A stretch of DNA of 8,259 nucleotides, taken from contig JALQST010000127.1 in assembly GCA_023264315.1 (NCBI GenBank), forward strand, positions 1 through 8,259, written 5' to 3'. The translations under genes were made by a program, and so were the position numbers. Source of the DNA: Nodosilinea sp. BSH.14. GTDB lineage: Bacteria; Cyanobacteriota; Cyanobacteriia; Phormidesmidales; Phormidesmidaceae. Below, one piece after another: positions 1-5,511 of this stretch (its first letter is position 1; the number at the start of each line of letters is the position of its first letter). Below the pieces are notes generated by a model. It had not been told where the DNA came from, searched no databases, and saw only the letters and a list, made by a program, of their open reading frames with translations.

Positions 1-36
1 CCCACAACCCACCATAACCCACCTCCTTCTCAGCGC

Positions 37-69
37 CATCGTGCGGAGATAACCTATCCCCGCACGATG
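37..69. terminator. Strong hairpin downstream of the exported-protein gene
   Basis: A near-perfect inverted repeat: bases 37-50 pair with 56-69 around a five-base loop, with one A/C mismatch (47 against 59). The outer ten base pairs (CATCGTGCGG with CCGCACGATG) are perfect. It lies about 40 bases past the stop of the minus-strand gene at 109-639, where its terminator would be expected. Neither side carries a clear T-tract, so it may be a factor-assisted terminator or a 3'-end stabilising structure rather than a classical intrinsic terminator. Confidence 0.6.
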
Positions 70-108
70 ACCCATCTAGCTAGGAATAACCCTGGTCATC
101 CTCGCTAA

Positions 109-639
109 CTATTTAGAGGTGAGGGTAAAGGTGAGGGTGTCCGTGTACGCACCAGCCGCAACAGTTGTCGGAACCGTGAGCAGGGCTGAAACGCTAATTG
201 CCTCTGTCCCTCCAGCAACTCTTGCGCTAAAATCACCCGTTGCCAGAAGTCCCCCGGTAGTAGGATTGACAGGAGTTTCGGTAATATCGCTCGTATCTGT
301 CAGAGTAATCGTTGAATAAGATAGGGTATGAGTGCCAAATTCCAACACACCTTCATTCGCCGATGCAACATTTAGATTCCATCCGTCAGGGTGGTTGTTG
401 CGAATTGTCACGGTTCCTAGGGGAAAGGCGATATCGGTTTGTGCCTCGACAGGCTGAACGGTTCTCGTAGCTCCTGGTGCAAACGTCACTCGGTTAATTA
501 GTTGCACAGTAGAGGAGACCTCTCCAGGATCAGATGCTGGACTTGGATCATTCGCTAACGCAGCGGGGCTAACGAGAATAGAAGTGCCAACTAACAGAGT
601 AGAAGCGATTAGGGTATTACGGAAAGATGTAGACAGCAT
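109..639 (-). CDS. Small exported beta-rich protein, WxL-like, function unknown
   Basis: A 176-residue protein with a clear Sec signal peptide: basic N-terminus (R7), hydrophobic stretch at about residues 9-26, and an ALA signal-peptidase I site at 27-29, leaving a mature chain of about 147 residues starting NDPSPAS. The mature part has no cysteine, is rich in Thr, Ser, Val and Gly, and shows alternating beta-type patterns. It holds a GWNLNV segment and ends AGAYTDTLTFTLTSK. This broadly resembles the WxL or pilin-like beta-sandwich style of surface protein, but I do not recognise a specific family. The ATG start is supported by AGGAGA six bases upstream (646-651 on the plus strand). It has no close same-strand partner and appears monocistronic, followed by the hairpin at 37-69. 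Export is well supported; periplasmic or cell-surface location and any structural role are inference. Confidence 0.8.
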   Translation of the reverse strand: MLSTSFRNTLIASTLLVGTSILVSPAALANDPSPASDPGEVSSTVQLINRVTFAPGATRTVQPVEAQTDIAFPLGTVTIRNNHPDGWNLNVASANEGVLEFGTHTLSYSTITLTDTSDITETPVNPTTGGLLATGDFSARVAGGTEAISVSALLTVPTTVAAGAYTDTLTFTLTSK

Positions 640-800
640 GGTGTGTCTCCTAAAAAGGTTGTGAAGTAAGCTAGGGACGGTTCAGGAGGATTAGGAAATT
701 AAGCCGTTTTAAGGGGCTTATCCTTGGATTTGAGCATCGTAGAAGCGCTCTCATCAGATGGTGCAGTGAAGGCCTTTGAGGGCATTTCTGAGAGGGTTTT

Positions 801-826
801 CGGAATGAAATTAGATTCCGTTTTTT
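801..826 (+). terminator. Orphan intrinsic terminator on the plus strand
   Basis: Perfect six-base stem CGGAAT (801-806) with ATTCCG (815-820), an eight-base loop, then six consecutive T (821-826). The T-tract gives it plus-strand polarity. No annotated plus-strand gene precedes it within the window, so it may end a small RNA or a very short gene lying between about 660 and 800. Confidence 0.5.
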
Positions 827-965
827 GTGGTTAAACCCTGGCTGAAATCATCTGCAATATCTTTTTCCTGATGGTTCCAATGTAGATCCTGGGTTTGGCC
901 TAGCCCATGGTGTAATTACTTGTTTTTAATGGTTTTTATTTCAAAGCTAAAATTTACTATCGGTT

Positions 966-971
966 TATACT
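966..971 (+). promoter_or_regulatory. Possible -10 box for trpD
   Basis: TATACT lies in the AT-rich part of the region 262 bases before the trpD ATG. No good -35 box is visible at 16-18 bases upstream, so the call rests on the -10 match and composition alone. A transcript from here would run through the dyad at 1001-1017 and carry a long leader. Confidence 0.2.
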
Positions 972-1000
972 GAGGCTATATCCATCCGGACAATTTTTGC

Positions 1001-1019
1001 AAAAGTTAACAACTTTTTT
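1001..1019. promoter_or_regulatory. A/T inverted repeat upstream of trpD
   Basis: AAAAGTT (1001-1007) and AACTTTT (1011-1017) form a perfect seven-base inverted repeat around AAC, followed by two more T. As RNA it would be a weak A/U hairpin with a short U-run, so a weak terminator is possible. As DNA it looks equally like an operator for a dimeric regulator. The sequence does not decide between these. Confidence 0.3.
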
Positions 1020-1232
1020 GATGAGGTCAAATCGGAGTATTCAAGAAACACGATAAAGAATGTGTGAAGACGGGGCGTTCTTGTCCCTAGGCCAACGAAG
1101 GGAGCGGAAAATCTGGCCCCTACGGGATGTTGGGGCGTGGGTGGGCGTGGCTGTCCCGGCGATTCAAGGACTCTGATACATTGTCTATACCCCGTCTGTG
1201 GCCATCCGAGCGGGCGGGATGCTGTGTTTGGA

Positions 1233-2303
1233 ATGCCTACCGTGACCCACGCCACCGAAATCCAAGATTGGTCTGCCCTGCTTCAGCGGTTAATCCAGCG
1301 AGAATCCCTGAGTGAGCCGGAGGCTGAGGGGTTGATGCGGGGCTGGTTGAGTGAGGGCATCCCGGAGGTGATGTCGGGGGCGTTGCTGGCGGCGTTGCAA
1401 AGTAAGGGCGTCTCGGCGGAGGAACTGGCGGGGATGGCGCGGGTGTTGCAGGGGCAATCCCTCGGCGGCGAGGCTAAGATTCTCCATTCCAGCCCTTGCA
1501 TTGACACCTGTGGCACTGGGGGCGATGGGGCGCACACCTTTAATATTTCTACGGCGGTGGCCTTTGTGGCGGCGGCGGCGGGGCTGCGAGTAGCCAAGCA
1601 TGGCAACCGTTCGGCCTCCAGCAAGGTGGGGTCGGCGGATGTGCTGGAAGCGCTGGGGGTGCACCTAGAGGCCCATCCCGACCGGGTGAGAAGCGCCCTG
1701 GATGACGTGGGCATCACCTTTCTCTTTGCGCGGGGCTGGCATCCGGCCATGAAAGCTGTGGCCCCCCTGCGCAGCACCCTAAAGGTGCGGACGGTGTTTA
1801 ACCTGCTGGGGCCGTTGGTCAACCCCCTGCAACCCACGGGGCAGGTTATCGGCGTCTATGATCCAACCCTGGTGCCCACCATGGCCCACGCCCTCCACCA
1901 ATTGGGCCTTCCCCAGGCCGTGGTGCTGCACGGTCGCGAACGCCTAGACGAAGCCGGACTGGGCGATAAAACCGACCTCGCCATCGTGTCCGGCGGCCAA
2001 GTCACCACGGCGGCACTCGATCCCCAGGACGTTGACCTCACCGCCGCCCCCCTCAGCACCTTGCAGGGGGGCGACATTGACGACAACGTCGCCATCCTCA
2101 GCGCCGTGTTGCAGGGCAAAGGCAGCCCAGCCCAGCGGGATGTGGTGGCCCTCAATGCGGCCCTCGCCCTGAAGGTGGGTGAAGTGGTCAAAGCTGAGTC
2201 TTTGGCCGCCGAAGTTGCCCAGGGCGTCACCCTCGCCCAGGATATCTTGGCCAGCGGAGCCGCCTGGGAGAAACTGCAAGCCCTGGTGAGTTACTTGCGA
2301 TAG
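1233..2303 (+). CDS. trpD: Anthranilate phosphoribosyltransferase
   Basis: Transfers phosphoribose from PRPP to anthranilate to give N-phosphoribosylanthranilate, the second step of tryptophan synthesis from chorismate; a cytosolic homodimer in known members. From the ATG at 1233 it has 356 residues, close to the usual 340-350. Family signatures are intact: the PRPP/Mg glycine loop GTGGDG at residues 94-99, KHGNRS at 122-127, a HPAMK segment after it, the RTVFNLLGPLVNP block, and HGRERLDE at 233-240 with GDKTD shortly after. The N-terminal helical segment (WSALLQRLI... to GMARVLQG) is the anthranilate-side helical domain. An upstream GTG at 1137 would add 32 residues, but that extension (MGGRGCPGDSRT...) looks non-coding, so ATG 1233 is preferred. 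The ribosome-binding site is weak: GGGCGGGA sits 13 bases upstream. No other trp gene is adjacent, consistent with the scattered trp genes of cyanobacteria. Confidence 0.96.
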   Translation: MPTVTHATEIQDWSALLQRLIQRESLSEPEAEGLMRGWLSEGIPEVMSGALLAALQSKGVSAEELAGMARVLQGQSLGGEAKILHSSPCIDTCGTGGDGAHTFNISTAVAFVAAAAGLRVAKHGNRSASSKVGSADVLEALGVHLEAHPDRVRSALDDVGITFLFARGWHPAMKAVAPLRSTLKVRTVFNLLGPLVNPLQPTGQVIGVYDPTLVPTMAHALHQLGLPQAVVLHGRERLDEAGLGDKTDLAIVSGGQVTTAALDPQDVDLTAAPLSTLQGGDIDDNVAILSAVLQGKGSPAQRDVVALNAALALKVGEVVKAESLAAEVAQGVTLAQDILASGAAWEKLQALVSYLR

Positions 2304-2306
2304 TTG

Positions 2307-2397
2307 GAGACCTCACCCCCAGCCCTGTGGGAGACCTCACCCCCAGCCCTGTGGGAGACCTCACCCCCAGCCCTGTGGGAGACCTCACCCCCAGCCC
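2307..2397. repeat. 24-bp tandem repeat, about 3.8 copies
   Basis: Three perfect 24-base units start at 2307, 2331 and 2355, and a fourth partial copy starts at 2379 and matches for about 19 bases before running into the hairpin at 2395-2417. Each unit opens GAGACCTCACCCCCAGCCCT. The array begins four bases after the trpD stop codon. CTCACCCCCAGCCC, shared by all copies, is also the left flank of the adjoining palindrome, so the array looks like an expansion of that repeat's left flank. It reads open in several frames, but only because the unit length is a multiple of three. Confidence 0.95.
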
Positions 2398-2417
2398 CTC
2401 TCCTGGGAGGAGAGGGG
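2395..2417. terminator. GC-rich palindrome between convergent genes
   Basis: CCCCTCTCCT (2395-2404) and AGGAGAGGGG (2408-2417) form a perfect ten-base stem with loop GGG. It lies about 28 bases past the minus-strand acyltransferase stop and 91 bases past the trpD stop, so it can act as a bidirectional terminator. Together with the preceding CTCACCCCCAGCCC it resembles an interspersed palindromic repeat that I recall as common in filamentous cyanobacteria. There is no T-tract. It is followed by an 11-base direct repeat based on GCCGGAGGG (about 2419-2440). Confidence 0.7.
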
Positions 2418-2445
2418 GGCCGGAGGGGAGCCGGAGGGTGGGGAA

Positions 2446-3858
2446 TTATGGTTGGGGAATCATGCGTTCTAGGGCCAGTTGGAGATCGGTGGTGAGTTGG
2501 GCGACGGCCTGTTTGCGTCCGGTTTTGTAGTCTGTCCAGCGGTCGCTGACGGAGAGAGGCTCGCCCACGGTGACAGTGGCTCTTTGGGGGCCGAGTTTGG
2601 GCCGGGGGAAGGGATTTTCGCCCTTAATCAGCCAGACAATGTCCCGCACGATCATCAGGGTTTCGGCGAAGCGTTCGGCGGTGGGGCGTTCCCGCACATA
2701 TTGCCCGGTGACGGCCACAAAATTTTCCACCAGCCGCATATGCCACATCCGCAGGCTGGCTTCTTCGGCTTCCCGGTCGGCCAAGCCACGGGCTAAGCCA
2801 GAAAGCGCCTGTTCTTCGCCCAACTCCTGGCGAAAAATTCGCTCCCAGCCCGCCTGTTCAATCCGGCGGCAGCGGTCAATCATGCTGCCCCGGGGAGGCA
2901 GTTGAAAGTAGGTTTCGGCCACCTGCAAGGCCGTGTCGCGCAACACCTCCAGCCGATCCGCAAAGGGCTCCGGGGGCGTGGCCACGGGCATCCGGTACAC
3001 CCGCTGGTAGTAGGCCTCCATCACCCTAAGCAGGTGATCTCCCAGGGCCAGCAGTCGTTGGTAGCGATGCTGTAGGGCGGCATCCGCAAACCCCGCTTGG
3101 ACAGAATGATGGGGCGATGCAGGGCGGATCCCATCGGTGGCCATCGCGGCCTGGGGCTGGGGGATCAATCCCGTTTCCTGCTCTAGGCGGTCGAGCCAGT
3201 TGTCCAGTTTGTCCCACGGTGGTGAGGTGTACTGATAGGTGATACCCACGGGAAGCAGCGACACCTGCTCCGAGCGTCCGGCCTGTCGCAAATCCTCCAC
3301 GCACCAAAAGCCCATCTGCGCGATGCCTGGTTCCAGGGGGCTGATCAGTTCCGTATGGCCATTGTTGCCGCCCTCCGGTGCCGCCGCCATGGGCCATTGC
3401 CCGTTGGCAAACAGGTGTCGGGCCGAGCGCAACCCCTCTCGATCCAGCTTGCCCCGCTGAATCGGCGTGCCCCCCAGCCTCGCATAGAACCCGCCCATCC
3501 AAGCCCCCGCCCACAGGGGAATCCCCCGGTCATAGATAAAGTGGGCATGAACCGGCTGATCCAGCACCACCCCCAATTCCTTCGCCCGCCGAGGTACGTC
3601 GTACCACAGCAGATGGGCCATACAAAAGGCATCCTGGGGGCTGGGGTGGCGAAAGGCTAGCAGGAAACGGTGCCTGTGGGCCTGAAAATCCCGCATCAAA
3701 TACACCAACGGATCTACACGGTGGGATTCTATCTGCCGCAAATTCTCTCGCCAGCGCAGCCAGTAGGGCGTCAGCCATTGGGTTGCCCGAATCACAGTCC
3801 GATTAGGCTGGGGCGGCAAAAAACGCAGGGGCGGTTGGGCTTGCTGTAAAAACTGCAC
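2446..3858 (-). CDS. PlsC-like glycerolipid acyltransferase
   Basis: A 470-residue protein with the motif order of the glycerol-3-phosphate/lysophosphatidate acyltransferase superfamily. The HX4D catalytic motif is at residues 71-76 (RHPSPQD), a motif II-like block RGIPLWAGAW at 111-120, the glycerol-phosphate-binding motif in the form APEGGNN at 160-166, and a motif IV-like LLPVGITY at 201-208. Such enzymes move an acyl chain from acyl-ACP to a glycerol-based acceptor at the membrane; the exact acceptor cannot be read from sequence. The C-terminal half (about 210-470) is helical and specific to this longer subfamily; typical PlsC is about 200-270 residues. No obvious membrane helix is seen, so peripheral membrane attachment is likely. 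The start is a GTG at 3856-3858, supported by GAGGTG at 3869-3874, ten bases upstream. It converges on trpD and diverges from hypD, so it is probably monocistronic. Confidence 0.82.
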   Translation of the reverse strand: MQFLQQAQPPLRFLPPQPNRTVIRATQWLTPYWLRWRENLRQIESHRVDPLVYLMRDFQAHRHRFLLAFRHPSPQDAFCMAHLLWYDVPRRAKELGVVLDQPVHAHFIYDRGIPLWAGAWMGGFYARLGGTPIQRGKLDREGLRSARHLFANGQWPMAAAPEGGNNGHTELISPLEPGIAQMGFWCVEDLRQAGRSEQVSLLPVGITYQYTSPPWDKLDNWLDRLEQETGLIPQPQAAMATDGIRPASPHHSVQAGFADAALQHRYQRLLALGDHLLRVMEAYYQRVYRMPVATPPEPFADRLEVLRDTALQVAETYFQLPPRGSMIDRCRRIEQAGWERIFRQELGEEQALSGLARGLADREAEEASLRMWHMRLVENFVAVTGQYVRERPTAERFAETLMIVRDIVWLIKGENPFPRPKLGPQRATVTVGEPLSVSDRWTDYKTGRKQAVAQLTTDLQLALERMIPQP

Positions 3859-4214
3859 GGCAGGGTTTCACCTCTGGGCGCGGGGATGGAATCTGATACC
3901 CGATGTTATACCGCCTTAGCCCTTCGTTGGAGATAGGTCATCGAGGTTCCTTCAGAAAGATATCCTATTCTCTGAAGAACCACTCATCCCAGAATCGTCA
4001 GGCCCCCACCCAACCCCATACCCTCTATGTCCCTAGCCGTTGCTCTTAAATCCGTACCGATAGAAACCGCTCCAAGGTCTTGTACGCGTCGCTCAAACTT
4101 GCGTTATCCTAAATCTTTTTATCGCAGCCTTTTTGAAGAACGAATACGCGGATAAGTCCAATAGTAGGATTCTGAAAAATCCACATTAGTCCATCATTTA
4201 AGGATAATTTAGCC
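3859..4214. promoter_or_regulatory. Divergent promoter region, acyltransferase gene and hypD
   Basis: This 356-base region must hold the start signals of both flanking genes. It becomes AT-rich toward hypD (about 4095-4214). It contains an imperfect dyad at 3945-3981 and a small inverted repeat at 4167-4182 (GGATT with AATCC around six bases), 32 bases before the hypD ATG. I could not place a convincing -35/-10 pair for either gene, and saw no GTA-N8-TAC NtcA-type site in the hypD-proximal part. Confidence 0.5.
3945..3981. repeat. Imperfect inverted repeat in divergent region
   Basis: GGTTCCTTCAGA (3945-3956) is matched by TCTGAAGAACC (3971-3981); the arms are complementary over 11 bases with one bulged C, separated by 14 bases. 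It could be a regulator-binding dyad or fold as an RNA hairpin in a long leader. It is about 90 bases from the acyltransferase start and 230 from hypD. Confidence 0.6.
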
Positions 4215-5354
4215 ATGAAATATGTTGATGAATTTCGTGATCCGGCTAAGGCTCAAGGGATTTTGGCAGATATTGATCAACTGGTGGAGAAATTGACCCA
4301 GAATCGACCTGGGCCAATTAAGATCATGGAAATTTGTGGGGGCCACACCCACGCCATTTTTAAGTTTGGATTGGAACATTTACTACCGCCCACCCTTGAA
4401 TTGGTGCATGGGCCGGGGTGTCCAGTGTGCATTATGCCGAAGGGCCGATTAGACGATGCCATGGCCATTGCCCAGCAGCCCAACGTAATGTTTACCACCT
4501 TTGGCGATGCCATGCGGGTGCCCGGTTCCACCCTGAATTTGCTGCAAGCCAAGGCGGAGGGGGCGGATATTCGCATGGTGTATTCGCCGCTGGATGCGTT
4601 GGCGATGGCCAAGGCCAACCCGGATAAAGAGGTGGTCTTTTTTGCCATTGGTTTTGAAACCACCGCCCCCAGTACGGCCCTCACGGTGCTACAAGCGCGG
4701 GATCAAGGGGTGGCGAATTTTAGTTTGTTTAGCAACCACGTCCTGGTAGTTCCGGCCCTGGAGGCGCTGTTGGATAACCCCGATTTACAACTCGATGGCT
4801 TTGTGGGGCCGGGGCACGTTAGCACCGTGATTGGCACCGATCCCTACCGAGTCGTCACCGCCCACTATGGCAAACCCGTGGTGGTGTCGGGCTTTGAGCC
4901 GCTGGATATTCTGCAATCGGTGTGGATGGTGCTAAAGCAGTTGGCGGAGGGCCGCTGTGAGGTGGAAAACCAGTACACCCGCCTGGTGAACGACCAGGGT
5001 AATGCCGTGGCCATGCGGGCGATGGCCGAGGTGTTTGAGGTGCGCCCCACCTTTGAATGGCGAGGGCTGGGGGATATTCCCGCCTCTGGGTTGCGGATGC
5101 GTCCAGAACTGGCGGCGTGGGATGCGGAGGCCAAGTTTACCCTCCCCGGTCGGCAGGTGGCGGATCATCGGGCCTGTGCCTGTGGCGACATTCTCAAGGG
5201 GGTGAAAAAACCCTGGGATTGCAAGGTGTTTGGCACCGCCTGTACGCCGGAAAGCCCCCTGGGAGCCTGCATGGTGTCCTCCGAGGGAGCCTGTGCCGCC
5301 TACTACAAATATGGCCGACTGGCCACGGAACGACGACAGGTAAGCCCGGTCTAG
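4215..5354 (+). CDS. hypD: Hydrogenase maturation protein HypD
   Basis: Iron-sulfur scaffold of NiFe-hydrogenase maturation: with HypC it holds the iron while CN ligands made by HypE/HypF are attached, before transfer to the large subunit. The 379-residue length is normal. Diagnostic motifs are present: EICGGHTH at residues 39-46 (C41), GPGCPVC at 66-72 (C69, C72), FAIGFETTAPSTA around 143-155, and GFVGPGHVS near 195-203. The C-terminal [4Fe-4S] region has cysteines 321, 323, 336, 343, 352 and 360, including CACGDILKG and EGACAAYYKYGR. The start is fixed by AAGGA at 4200-4204, ten bases before ATG. No hox, hup or other hyp gene lies in the window, so its partners HypC, HypE and HypF must be elsewhere or beyond the edges; scattered hyp genes are known in cyanobacteria. 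Its presence implies the organism makes an uptake or bidirectional NiFe hydrogenase. Confidence 0.97.
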   Translation: MKYVDEFRDPAKAQGILADIDQLVEKLTQNRPGPIKIMEICGGHTHAIFKFGLEHLLPPTLELVHGPGCPVCIMPKGRLDDAMAIAQQPNVMFTTFGDAMRVPGSTLNLLQAKAEGADIRMVYSPLDALAMAKANPDKEVVFFAIGFETTAPSTALTVLQARDQGVANFSLFSNHVLVVPALEALLDNPDLQLDGFVGPGHVSTVIGTDPYRVVTAHYGKPVVVSGFEPLDILQSVWMVLKQLAEGRCEVENQYTRLVNDQGNAVAMRAMAEVFEVRPTFEWRGLGDIPASGLRMRPELAAWDAEAKFTLPGRQVADHRACACGDILKGVKKPWDCKVFGTACTPESPLGACMVSSEGACAAYYKYGRLATERRQVSPV

Positions 5355-5378
5355 TCCCTGCCATAACGGGCTGCGTAG

Positions 5379-5397
5379 GGGCGCGGTCTTCGCGCCC
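5379..5397. terminator. GC hairpin after hypD
   Basis: GGGCGCG (5379-5385) pairs perfectly with CGCGCCC (5391-5397) across a five-base loop, 24 bases past the hypD stop. It is probably the hypD transcript end, though no T-tract follows. The context GTAGGGGCGCGGTCTTCGCG resembles short palindromic repeats scattered in cyanobacterial genomes. Confidence 0.5.
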
Positions 5398-5427
5398 ATC
5401 GACGACGACCGCCTGCCCATCGACGAC
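5394..5427. repeat. 13-bp direct repeat, two copies
   Basis: GCCCATCGACGAC occurs at 5394-5406 and again at 5415-5427, a 21-base period, overlapping the right arm of the preceding hairpin. It is followed by another hairpin, TGCGGG (5436-5441) with CCCGCA (5449-5454). Together these make the hypD-ddl spacer a cluster of small repeats. Confidence 0.85.
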
Positions 5428-5479
5428 TTTCCTCCTGCGGGCCTGCCCCCCGCAATAGGCTCAGCAGTCTGTGATACCC

Positions 5480-5500
5480 TATGCGCTAACTAGCGTGATA
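5480..5500. promoter_or_regulatory. Dyad just upstream of ddl
   Basis: CGCTA and TAGCG form a five-base inverted repeat around AC (5483-5494), extended by outer CTAT and ATAG with unequal spacing. It ends about a dozen bases before the ddl start, overlapping the likely translation-initiation region (GGGG at 5501-5504). It may be an operator or a leader hairpin; no regulator can be named. Confidence 0.3.
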
Positions 5501-5511
5501 GGGGCGACGGC

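Larger units (their letters stand above)
640..1232. other. Gene-poor region upstream of trpD
   Basis: About 590 bases with no convincing gene. It holds the 5' leader of the minus-strand exported-protein gene, a hairpin (700-705 with 715-720), an orphan plus-strand terminator at 801-826, an AT-rich stretch (about 910-1020) with a possible -10 box TATACT at 966-971, and an A/T dyad at 1001-1017. Bases 1065-1135 become GC-rich; on the minus strand they read CCCGTAGGGGC..., sharing CGTAGGGGC with the hairpin after hypD (5375-5397), so this may be a decayed interspersed repeat. Confidence 0.5.

Noticed and set aside
1..27. CCCAC-rich short repeats at the left edge
   Set aside because: Only a few irregular copies in 27 bases, too little to call a repeat.
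1137..1232. N-terminal extension of TrpD from GTG 1137
   Set aside because: The 32 extra residues do not resemble TrpD, and the ATG at 1233 gives the normal length and N-terminus.
965..1255. 96-codon minus-strand ORF over the trpD upstream region
   Set aside because: It overlaps the trpD 5' end, its reading (PVGARFSAPFVG...) looks like translation of an intergenic repeat, and no ribosome-binding site was evident.
1127..1315. Trp-rich plus-strand ORF overlapping the trpD start, as a possible trp leader peptide
   Set aside because: Its four Trp codons come from GGTGG-rich DNA, they are not in a tandem run, no attenuator hairpin with T-tract follows, and the ORF runs well into trpD.
2307..2397. 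CRISPR array
   Set aside because: The repeats are directly abutting with no spacers, so this is a simple tandem repeat.
2304..2530. Short repeat proteins encoded by the 24-bp array
   Set aside because: The frames are open only because the period is a multiple of three; they lack ribosome-binding sites and run into the convergent gene.
3026..3778. Overlapping ORFs inside the acyltransferase gene, on both strands
   Set aside because: They are shadow frames of a gene with clear catalytic motifs in GC-rich DNA.
4932..5420. 162-codon minus-strand ORF opposite hypD
   Set aside because: It is antisense to the conserved HypD C-terminus, including its cluster cysteines, and has no recognisable features.
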